Shown here: positions 57,014-64,000 of the stretch, piece after piece
Position numbering within the stretch: position 1 is the stretch's first letter
Layout: each line of letters opens with the position of its first letter
Assembly (NCBI RefSeq): GCF_012641395.1
Contig: NZ_JABAIH010000003.1
Location: forward strand, 558,001 to 622,000
Origin: Rhizobium sp. P32RR-XVIII
GTDB taxonomy: Bacteria > Pseudomonadota > Alphaproteobacteria > Rhizobiales > Rhizobiaceae
Length of the DNA stretch: 64,000 bases
Direction: 5' to 3'
Program-made: the position numbers and the translations under genes
The notes under the pieces: model-generated
Told to the model about the DNA's origin: nothing
The model's input: the letters and a program-made list of their open reading frames with translations, nothing else
Database searches by the model: none

Positions 57014-58064
57014 GTGCGGTCCTCCGTTTGGGAAGAGTTGCCGTCTGCGCGACCGCTTTGCCGCTTGCGGTATCGAAGCGTCGCAGCTCCTCGTTGGCGA
57101 CGGCGAAGGCAACGTCGGTGTTCAGCACCGGCGTGTAGTGGATGCTGGACGGGATACGGGCAATGACCGGCGTTTCAGGAAGATCGCCGCTGATATTCCC
57201 GTAAAGCAAGCGGTCACCACCGAGATATTCGACGCGGTGAATTCTGAAGGTGACGCTGGTAACAGAGCTTGCTTCGGGGAAATGCGACTTCGGCAGGAAG
57301 TTCTCGGGCCTGAAGCCGAGCGTCATGTCCCCGGTGACGACCAGGTTCATGGGCGGCGACCCCATGAAGGTGGCGACGAACGTGTCCGCCGGATTGAGGT
57401 AGATTTCTTCTGGCGTCCCGATCTGGCGAATGGTGCCCGCCTGCATGACCACGATGCGGTCGCCGAGCCCCATCGCCTCGACCTGGTCATGGGTCACGTA
57501 GATGGAGGTGACGCCCACACGGTCCTGAAACTGGCGCAATTCCTCGCGCGCCGAATGGCGAAGCTTGGCATCCAGGTTCGACAGCGGTTCATCGAGCAGG
57601 AAGACATCGGGATCACGCACCAGCGAACGGGCAAGCGCCACACGCTGACGCTCGCCACCTGACATCTGGCGCGGCTTCCGCTTCAGCATGCGCGTCAAGC
57701 CAACCAGTTCCGCGGCCCACTTGACCTTGTCGTCCGTCGTCTTCTTGTCGACGCCGCGAACGTTGAGCGGAAAGGCGATGTTGTCGTAGACGGACAGATG
57801 CGGATAGAGCGCATAGTTCTGGAAAACCATCGCGATATTGCGGTCCTTCGGCTGCAGCCGGGTCGCCCGGCGCTCGCCGATGAAAATGTCGCCATAGGTT
57901 GGCAACTCGAGGCCTGCGATCATGCGCAAAAGCGTGCTCTTGCCGCATCCGGAGGGTCCGAGAAGCACGAGGAATTCGCCATCGTTGACCGCCAGATCGA
58001 CATTTGAAACGGCAGTATGATCCGTGAAGATTTTGCTGACCTGCTTGATTTCAACTCGTGCCAT
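57006..58064 (-). CDS. ABC transporter ATP-binding protein (UgpC/MalK-like)
   Basis: A 352-residue ATPase. Walker A is GPSGCGKST, the signature is MSGGERQRVALARSL, and Walker B is VFLLDEPLSNLDAKLR. A C-terminal regulatory OB-like domain of the CUT1 type follows from about 240. It energises import through the two permeases. The start at 58064 overlaps the stop of the lyase gene by 14 bp. Confidence 0.94.
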   Translation of the reverse strand: MARVEIKQVSKIFTDHTAVSNVDLAVNDGEFLVLLGPSGCGKSTLLRMIAGLELPTYGDIFIGERRATRLQPKDRNIAMVFQNYALYPHLSVYDNIAFPLNVRGVDKKTTDDKVKWAAELVGLTRMLKRKPRQMSGGERQRVALARSLVRDPDVFLLDEPLSNLDAKLRHSAREELRQFQDRVGVTSIYVTHDQVEAMGLGDRIVVMQAGTIRQIGTPEEIYLNPADTFVATFMGSPPMNLVVTGDMTLGFRPENFLPKSHFPEASSVTSVTFRIHRVEYLGGDRLLYGNISGDLPETPVIARIPSSIHYTPVLNTDVAFAVANEELRRFDTASGKAVAQTATLPKRRTAHG

Positions 58065-59628
58065 TGTTCTCTCTCGCGTTCGCGGCATTGGAATTTGCAA
58101 CGGCATCGCCGGCGAGCCGGTGCGCCTGCTCCATGAGGGTCTTTTCCGCCGCGGCAATGCGCCCGGAAATCTCGGCTATTTGCCGAAGATCGGCATCGAG
58201 TGTTGCTTTTCTCCTGCCGATCATTTCGTTCATGCGCACCGGGGCGGGCCCGCCTGTCACCGTACGGCTGCGAAGATTTTCGCCAGGCTTCAGAGCCTTC
58301 GCGACTTCGTCTTCTGAAATCCCCAGGGTGTGACCGAAGAGAGCGACGGAAGCGTCGTCGATGTCGGCGGACGTGATATCCATTGCCGTAAGATGCGCTT
58401 CAATCGTCTGCCGGACAATCCGGCCGACGACGTTATGTGCCATGCGGAAAGACATTCCGGTTTCGCGAACGATGACGTCAGCGAGTTCTGTCGCCGTGCC
58501 AAAACCGATCTCGGCAAGATGCAGCATCTTGTCCGGCTTGACCGTCATGGTACGCACCGTACCTTCGAACACCGTCAGCGCCTTGATGACGCGCTCGATC
58601 ATGTCCATTGCTGGAGCGTTTCCGGCCGAGACACCGTCATTGACGTCGGCAAGGGCGGTATTCTTCGAGGCCGCAAGAACGGTCGTCAGGTTGCCTGTTG
58701 CCATCGCGGCAACGGCTTTGACATGCTCCAGCGCCTGCGGGTTCTTCTTCTGCGGCATGATGCTGCTGACGCTGGAATAGGCATCATCGAGCTCGATCAT
58801 GCCGAACTCCATCGTGTTCCAGCTCTGCAAATCCGTTGCGACGCGCGAGATGCCCGTCATGAGGATGGCGAGCGCGGCCGAGGCTTCCTGCAGATCGTCG
58901 CGGATTGAAACAGCGTCATAGGCGACCTCCGCAAGGCGCGCGAAGCCAAGCAGGCCAGCGGTTCTTTCGCGATCGATCGGAAAGCCCGTGGTGGAAAGTG
59001 CACCCGAACCTAGTGGGCTGCGGTCACAGCACTCCAGCGCATGCTGGATGCGGATGTAGTCGCGCTCGGCAAGATCGGCGGCCGAAAGAAGATAGTAACC
59101 GAGGGAAATCGGCTGGGCATGCTGCGTATGCGTATAGCCCGGCATCACCGTCTCGATATGCTCCTCGGCCAGATGGAGCAATGTGCCTCTCATGGCGGCA
59201 ACCGTCTCAAGCAGCCTGATCAGCGATGCGCGCAGCGCAAGACGCCAGGACGTGGTGTGCAGATCGTTGCGGCTGCGCCCCGTATGCAGGCGCCCACCGG
59301 TCTCCGGCCCGAGTTTCTCGACGATATAGCGCTCGATGTAGGAGTATAGATCCTCCTGCTGATAATCGATCGTCAGGGCCTGGACACCGGATGCCTTGAG
59401 CTCGAGCAGGGCTGCGATAGTCCGGGCGATGTCCTCACGGGCCACAATGCCGCATTCGGCCAGCATGACGGCATGGGCGAGATGAATGCGCATCTCTGGC
59501 TCGAACTGGAAGCGGATGCCTGCGGCCACCGCCGGTCCGAAGTAAGAATCCACCATCGCCTGAGCAGGCGGCGACTTGACGCGTTCGCGCAGCGACACCA
59601 CCGGTGCTGCCGGGTGTTCCTGAGACAT
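58051..59628 (-). CDS. Argininosuccinate lyase-like C-N lyase (fumarase/aspartase superfamily)
   Basis: A 525-residue enzyme. Motifs of the superfamily are GRLHTGRSRND, the TQHAQP histidine loop and SSIMPQKKNP, the signature with the catalytic serine; the usual glycine before SS is replaced by valine. No argG or arg genes adjoin it, and it sits inside an ABC import operon, so it is more likely a catabolic lyase than the arginine enzyme. Ethylenediamine-disuccinate lyase is one known relative of this kind; the true substrate is unknown. Confidence 0.82.
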   Translation of the reverse strand: MSQEHPAAPVVSLRERVKSPPAQAMVDSYFGPAVAAGIRFQFEPEMRIHLAHAVMLAECGIVAREDIARTIAALLELKASGVQALTIDYQQEDLYSYIERYIVEKLGPETGGRLHTGRSRNDLHTTSWRLALRASLIRLLETVAAMRGTLLHLAEEHIETVMPGYTHTQHAQPISLGYYLLSAADLAERDYIRIQHALECCDRSPLGSGALSTTGFPIDRERTAGLLGFARLAEVAYDAVSIRDDLQEASAALAILMTGISRVATDLQSWNTMEFGMIELDDAYSSVSSIMPQKKNPQALEHVKAVAAMATGNLTTVLAASKNTALADVNDGVSAGNAPAMDMIERVIKALTVFEGTVRTMTVKPDKMLHLAEIGFGTATELADVIVRETGMSFRMAHNVVGRIVRQTIEAHLTAMDITSADIDDASVALFGHTLGISEDEVAKALKPGENLRSRTVTGGPAPVRMNEMIGRRKATLDADLRQIAEISGRIAAAEKTLMEQAHRLAGDAVANSNAANARENNGTS

Positions 59629-59647
59629 GAATTTCTCCTGAATGAGA

Positions 59648-59672
59648 GGTCTGCGCGCATTTCGCGCAGACC
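59648..59672 (-). terminator. Intra-operon hairpin after the binding-protein gene
   Basis: GGTCTGCGCG and CGCGCAGACC make a perfect 10-bp stem with a 5-nt loop between the binding-protein stop and the lyase start. Such stems often protect the upstream message and raise binding-protein levels over the rest of the operon. Confidence 0.55.
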
Positions 59673-59680
59673 GGATTCCG

Positions 59681-61018
59681 TTATTTCTTCAGATCTTTGA
59701 CGATTGCTTCCATACGGGTCTGACCCCATTTGGCAGCTTCGGCCGGATCCTCGCCCTGCAGCACGACGCGCTGTACGACCTGAGCCGGGATGTCGCGGGC
59801 CACGATCGATCCGATGTAGGGATTGACTACGCCGGAGCGGATGACCTTGCCATCCTTGAACTGCGCGCCGGCCTCGGATTCGAAGTCCAGCGAATTCGAT
59901 GTGTCAAAGGCGGTCCGCGAAATATCTTCCCGCCCGCTGAGGCTTGCAGCCGAACCTGCTTTGATCACCTCTTCCTGCACGTTCTTCAGCGGCGGGATCA
60001 GATGCGGATGCACCGTCAGCGAGAAGTCCTTGAGGCGATCGCCAGAGACGATGAATTCGAGGAACTTGCGCGCAGCGTCGACATTCTTGGCGCCAACCTT
60101 CTCGGACGAGAGCGCGAAGCTATTCGAGTTCACGAATTTCACGCCCACGCCGCTCGGTCCGATGGGTGTCGGCGCGGCACTGGTGTTCTTGAAAAGATCC
60201 GGAGTGTTCAACGCCGCATTGGCAATCAGGCGTGGCGCATATTCGTCAAGACCGATCTTACCGGTCAAATAGACGTTGATCATGTCGCCGTAAGAATAGG
60301 ACCCGACACCCCGCGGTGAGAATTTCGCCATGTCCTTCAGGAAGGTCAGCGCCTTGACGGTGCCCGGGTTGTCGAAGGTGACGTTGAGATCCTTGTCGAA
60401 ATAGGTGCCGCCCGCGCTCCAGATCATTTGCGACAGGAAGATGCCCGTCATGCGGTTCTTGCCGGCCGGGAACATGAAGCCGAAATTGCCGTCGCCTGTA
60501 AGCTTTTCGGCAGCACTCTTCAGATCTTCCCAGGTCTTCGGCGTGGCGACATTCTTTGCCTTCATCAGATCGTCGCGCTGCCACAGTACGCCATAGTTCC
60601 CGAGCGTATAGGGAATGTCGTAGACCTTGCCCTCAACAGGGACGAGAGATCCCGGAACGTATTCGTTGCGGCCGATCTGATCGACCATGTCGTCGAGCGG
60701 AACCAGGTAGCCCTTGCGCGCGAATTCGAAGCGCTCCTCGGGAAGGATCTTGAAAATTTCCGGCATCGTCTTGGTGTTGACCGACGCGAGGACCTTCTGA
60801 AGACGGCCATCCGTGCTGACCGCTTCCATCTCGATTTTGATATCGGGATTCTGCGCTTCGAATTCCTTGATGGCTTTGTTGAAGAATTCAATGCTCGGCG
60901 GATCGGTCTCATTTTGCAGGAAACGAACCACCTTCGTTTCCGCCCAAGCCGCGCTGGACATCAGAAGCGCGACAAGACCGCTACTGGCACCAATGACCAA
61001 ATGTCTTCTGGAAATCAT
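59681..61018 (-). CDS. ABC transporter extracellular substrate-binding protein
   Basis: A 445-residue periplasmic binding protein of the carbohydrate (family 1) type. It has an export signal with a twin-arginine-like start (MISRRHLVIGASSGLVALL) and a cleavage site after SAAWA. Mature features such as EFEAQNPDIKIEMEAVS and GNYGVLWQRDDLMKAK fit the family. First gene of the seven-gene operon, divergent from a LysR gene. The ligand could be a polar organic acid or an amino-polycarboxylate rather than a sugar, given the neighbouring enzymes. Confidence 0.92.
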   Translation of the reverse strand: MISRRHLVIGASSGLVALLMSSAAWAETKVVRFLQNETDPPSIEFFNKAIKEFEAQNPDIKIEMEAVSTDGRLQKVLASVNTKTMPEIFKILPEERFEFARKGYLVPLDDMVDQIGRNEYVPGSLVPVEGKVYDIPYTLGNYGVLWQRDDLMKAKNVATPKTWEDLKSAAEKLTGDGNFGFMFPAGKNRMTGIFLSQMIWSAGGTYFDKDLNVTFDNPGTVKALTFLKDMAKFSPRGVGSYSYGDMINVYLTGKIGLDEYAPRLIANAALNTPDLFKNTSAAPTPIGPSGVGVKFVNSNSFALSSEKVGAKNVDAARKFLEFIVSGDRLKDFSLTVHPHLIPPLKNVQEEVIKAGSAASLSGREDISRTAFDTSNSLDFESEAGAQFKDGKVIRSGVVNPYIGSIVARDIPAQVVQRVVLQGEDPAEAAKWGQTRMEAIVKDLKK

Positions 61019-61130
61019 TCTATTCTCCTCCTTGGTATTCCGATGCACACCGCCGGCGAACCGGCGGCCTCCTATGTGCTTAACGAATAAGTAAGCAGGC
61101 TTGTTGTCATCCGTCCACAGCATGTTATCT

Positions 61131-61141
61131 ATATCGGATAT
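61131..61141. promoter_or_regulatory. Candidate LysR operator
   Basis: ATATCGGATAT is a palindrome around a central G in the 144-bp divergent region, about 20 bp before the LysR start. It is short, so the assignment is tentative. Confidence 0.35.
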
Positions 61142-61162
61142 TCATTTTTTGGATGGCTTACG

Positions 61163-62056
61163 ATGGAACTTGGCGAGTTGAGGATTTTTGTCCGGGCCGC
61201 AGAGCTTGGAAGTTTCAGCAAGGCCGCCGTATCGACGGGCGTTGCGCAACCGACGGTAAGCCGCATCATCGGCGAGCTGGAAGCGGAATGGGACGGCCCG
61301 CTTTTTTACCGGACAGGCAGGGGCGTTTCGCTTTCGGAACTCGGTGAAGAAGCACTTACGAAGGCTCGGTTTCTATTGCGAGAAGCCGACCAGGCGAGCG
61401 AAGATCTGCGCGCCTTTAGCCGGCTGCCCAGCGGTATCGTGTCGCTCGGTCTGCCGACGTCTCTGGTTGAACCCGTCGTGCCGGTTCTGGTCAACGAATT
61501 GCGGCGGGACCTGCCCGGCATTCGCCTTCAGGTTTATGAAGGGTTCAGCGATCAGATCGAACGCTGGCTGGCCGAAGGGACGATCGATATCGGCGCCTAT
61601 AGCAAATATCGCGAAGGTGAAAAGACGTCTTCTCTCTTGCTGGAATCGCGCCTGGTCCTCGCCGGGCCGCGGGAAAGCTGGAATATCCCTCCGGAAATCG
61701 ACTTCGAGCGCCTTGCCGATTACGACCTCGTCCTGCCGGCAAGAACGAACGGCCTGAGAATCATGGTCGATTCCGTCGCGCGGCGTCTCAAGGTGCCGCT
61801 CAATGTCATTGCCGATATCGACTCGACCATCGGACAGAAGGCCATGGCTGCCCACTGTGGCTGCTACATGGTGAAGGCGCCTCACACCATCGCCGACGAA
61901 ACGGCCCGGGGCATGTTCGCAAGCAGCGTCATCCGCAACCCGTTCATAACCAGACATGTCACGCTCGTCACCGGCCACCAGCGTCCGCTCAGCCGGGCAA
62001 GCAGAGAGGTTGCTTCTAGGTTGACCGCAACCCTGGAAAGGCTGACACGAGAGTGA
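61163..62056 (+). CDS. LysR-family transcriptional regulator
   Basis: A 297-residue LysR protein with helix-turn-helix SFSKAAVSTGVAQPTVSRII (about 16-35) and an effector domain with IVSLGLPTSLVEPVVPVLV, resembling Nac/Cbl-like members. It is divergent from the binding-protein gene and is the likely regulator of the seven-gene import operon. The inducer is presumably its transported substrate. Confidence 0.88.
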   Translation: MELGELRIFVRAAELGSFSKAAVSTGVAQPTVSRIIGELEAEWDGPLFYRTGRGVSLSELGEEALTKARFLLREADQASEDLRAFSRLPSGIVSLGLPTSLVEPVVPVLVNELRRDLPGIRLQVYEGFSDQIERWLAEGTIDIGAYSKYREGEKTSSLLLESRLVLAGPRESWNIPPEIDFERLADYDLVLPARTNGLRIMVDSVARRLKVPLNVIADIDSTIGQKAMAAHCGCYMVKAPHTIADETARGMFASSVIRNPFITRHVTLVTGHQRPLSRASREVASRLTATLERLTRE

Positions 62057-62179
62057 CGCAGCATTGCACTGGAAAATATGACGCCTGCGGTTCGGATCCT
62101 CTCAAAACCCCTTGTTCTAAGCGGCGCATTGAAGAGAAAGAGGGACCGGAGGACGTCGCAGGCCAATTCTGTGGCTGCT

Positions 62180-62734
62180 GCTGAGCCGGAATCAGCGGTG
62201 GTTCAACGCGAAACTGCCGTCGCCGTTCTTCGAGATGTCGATGAAGGAGTGGGGTCGGCTCATGGCTGGCATTGCTGCCGTGAAAGCGGCCGGCCATCTG
62301 GTGGCGGTGGCGGTTCATACTCATCATTGGGATGCGAACTGGTTGGAGACACCCGAATGGATGCTCGAGCTCTGCCGAGGCCTGATCGATAATGGTGCAG
62401 ACATCATCCTCGGAACCGGTGCGCCGGTGATGCAGCCGATATCTTTTCACCGCGGCAAAGCAATCATCCCGGCCTCGGCAACTTCGTCTTCCACACGAAC
62501 CGCGCCACGACCTACGATGAGAAGGGTGTCGATGTGTGGAGGAGCGCCGCTTTACGGCTGACACTTGCCGACGATGGCGTCTGCAAGGGCCTGGATATAC
62601 TCCCGATTGCGGTCGGCCGGCCGGCGGGCGAGATGTCACCTGCACCAGTTCCCCTGACGGAGGATGACGCGGAAGCAATTCATGCGCGGGCTCTCTCTAA
62701 AATGCCTGCGGAAATCGATGAATCGCCTCGATAA
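62180..62734 (+). pseudogene. CapA-family (poly-gamma-glutamate synthesis-like) pseudogene
   Basis: The C-terminal part of a CapA-type metallophosphatase: SMKEWGRLMAGIAA, HTHHWDANWLETPEWM and NGADIILGTGAPV are followed, after a one-base frame change near 62467, by GLGNFVFHTNRATTYDEKG and WRSAALRLTLADDG up to 62734. The catalytic histidine-rich loop is retained, but the 5' half of the gene is missing and the reading frame is broken, so no functional product is expected. Downstream of it no gene is supported for 690 bp. Confidence 0.75.
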
Positions 62735-63424
62735 ATAGAGGATGTGGCTGCGGTTGGGAGATATCGAGCAAACGGAGGTTTGTTATCCTACTTCGTTGCG
62801 GTGGCCGAGGAGCTGAGTCCTGCGGTTCGATTCCGTTCAAGGCGGTCGCAGACGAGGTGGGAGGGGGAAGCGGCGGTGGGCGATTTCGATCCGTTGAAGG
62901 CCTATGCTTGCCGGCTTGCCAAGGACCTGTGCGCGTCACAGGCCTCCATCGAGAGTTCCGACCCCATGCTACAGGTGGCACGGGGTTGGCGCATCGCTAA
63001 CTGATATTAACGGAGGCTTCCCATATTCAGACGCTCTGGTCAGGCTGGAGGATTGGTCTGCCGAGATGACTGACAAACACGCCCTCAACGGCGGCAAGTT
63101 CCTTGTCCGGCCTTACATGGCGACGACATTCCAGCCCTGATTGATGATGTAGACTGCCGTCGTCCTTCGCAGCCCACAGCAACAGCCGGTGATGATTACA
63201 ATTTTTTCATCTCGATCCGTCCATTTATGGTGGTTGTAGACGTAATTGCTCGCGATCGGCGCGATTGGAGGTGAATTCCGGCATGCGGGCATGCAAAAAA
63301 CAGGATAATGGAACTATATGAACGAGCGTATTTCAATCGACAGCCGCACGATTCCTCCGCGCGGCCGGCGCGCCCAACCGTGACCACGCAATGTATTAAT
63401 TCATAAAGCGATATTTGACCCGCC
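62735..63424. other. Intergenic/degenerate region, 690 bp
   Basis: Follows the CapA pseudogene. Short open frames exist (to 63004 and to 63140) but have no clear start site or recognised family, and they may be further decayed remnants. The last 150 bp are AT-richer and hold the promoter of the MFS gene; GATGA-TTACAATTTTT-TCATC at about 63191 can form a weak stem. Confidence 0.4.
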
Positions 63425-64000
63425 ATGAGCAACAGCAGCTACACCCCGCCTCAGCAAGCAACCTCCAATGTCTCGCAGACCGGCCGCGCGCTTTCCTGGA
63501 ACATTTTCTTATCCACCTACCTGCCGGCGCTGATCTTCGCCCTTGGCGCCGGGATCGCTGTGCCTGCCGTTCCCACCTTGGCGAAATCCTTCGACGTAGA
63601 CTTCAGCGTGGCCAGCGGCGTCGTGACCGCTTTCTTGCTGGGCAACCTTTTCGGTACTATTCCTTCCGGATGGTTGATTGATCGTCTCGGGCGTCGTCCT
63701 GTCATGATCGCAGGGCCTCTGCTGACGTCGCTTATGGCGTTTCTGGCGGCCTTCGCATTTTCGTTTCCGGAACTACTGGTCCTTCGATTCCTTGATGGAA
63801 TTGCAGCGCAGATGTGGTTGATGGCGCGGTTGGCAGGGATTTCTCATCACGCGCCAGCCCAGCAGCGCGGCAAGCAGGTGAGCTGGATGTTCGGAATGAA
63901 CAACACCGGGGCGCTGGCGGGGCCGGTCCTCGGCGGGTTCATAGCAGGCACTTGGGGCCCGAGTGCTCCTTTCCTCGCCTATGGACTTCTTGCATTGATC
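63425..64000 (+). CDS. MFS transporter (N-terminal part, runs off window)
   Basis: The first 192 residues of a major facilitator carrier. Helices begin at about residue 25; the helix 2-3 loop reads GWLIDRLGRRPVMIAG (proton-linked drug/sugar type) and GPVLGGFIAGTWG forms helix 5. The 3' end lies outside the window. Its place after degenerate DNA gives no hint of substrate. ATG at 63425 is chosen; the preceding GACCCGCC is a weak ribosome binding site. Confidence 0.85.
   Translation, partial: MSNSSYTPPQQATSNVSQTGRALSWNIFLSTYLPALIFALGAGIAVPAVPTLAKSFDVDFSVASGVVTAFLLGNLFGTIPSGWLIDRLGRRPVMIAGPLLTSLMAFLAAFAFSFPELLVLRFLDGIAAQMWLMARLAGISHHAPAQQRGKQVSWMFGMNNTGALAGPVLGGFIAGTWGPSAPFLAYGLLALI

Overview
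The window reads as accessory DNA of an alphaproteobacterium of the Rhizobiales, most likely a Rhizobiaceae megaplasmid, chromid or chromosomal island. This is an inference from the high GC content, the gene families (five LysR regulators, a carbohydrate-type ABC operon, cyanase, IorAB-type hydroxylase) and the absence of ribosomal, tRNA or core replication genes. No replication origin, tRNA, rRNA or CRISPR array was seen.

Layout. 1-8 kb: the start of an ABC ATPase, a Na/Pi cotransporter, an alpha/beta hydrolase, a glycine-zipper lipoprotein and an AbgT transporter followed by an M20 peptidase. 8-17.4 kb: an SLC13-type transporter, an AraC regulator, a LysR divergent from a DUF302 protein and an AhpD-like protein, a cynTS cyanate operon, and a YeiH-type exporter divergent from its LysR regulator. 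17.4-29.9 kb: an IS6 remnant, then acyl-CoA catabolic genes on both strands (aldehyde dehydrogenase, CaiB CoA-transferase, hydroxyisobutyrate-type dehydrogenase, MFS transporter, LysR, OB-fold protein, thiolase, SDR, enoyl-CoA hydratase), then a two-subunit molybdenum hydroxylase.

30.0-50.6 kb is the most interesting part. It is a soluble di-iron monooxygenase island of the propane/MimABCD type. The order is VOC protein, AcoR-type sigma-54 activator, zinc alcohol dehydrogenase, a group of small unrecognised genes with a WD40-like beta-propeller, then hydroxylase alpha, reductase, hydroxylase beta, coupling protein, amidohydrolase, MIP18/DUF59 protein, a GroEL paralogue without the GGM tail, and katG, followed by a second sigma-54 activator. 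Near-consensus -24/-12 promoters lie before the alcohol dehydrogenase and before the monooxygenase operon. A remnant of an IS3-family transposase lies at the left edge and an IS6-family remnant at the right edge, which suggests acquisition as a unit.

50.6-64 kb: a LysR and SDR pair; a seven-gene minus-strand operon (binding protein, argininosuccinate-lyase-like enzyme, ABC ATPase, two permeases, enolase-superfamily enzyme, MFS transporter) with a divergent LysR; a frameshifted CapA-like pseudogene; and the beginning of an MFS transporter.

Likely working model of the island: an inducer activates one or both enhancer-binding proteins; the monooxygenase hydroxylates a small alkane, ketone or phenol; the alcohol dehydrogenase oxidises the product; the chaperonin and the MIP18-like protein help mature the di-iron enzyme; KatG may remove peroxide from uncoupled turnover. 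The function of the WD40 group is unknown. All calls were made by reading the sequence without database searches.
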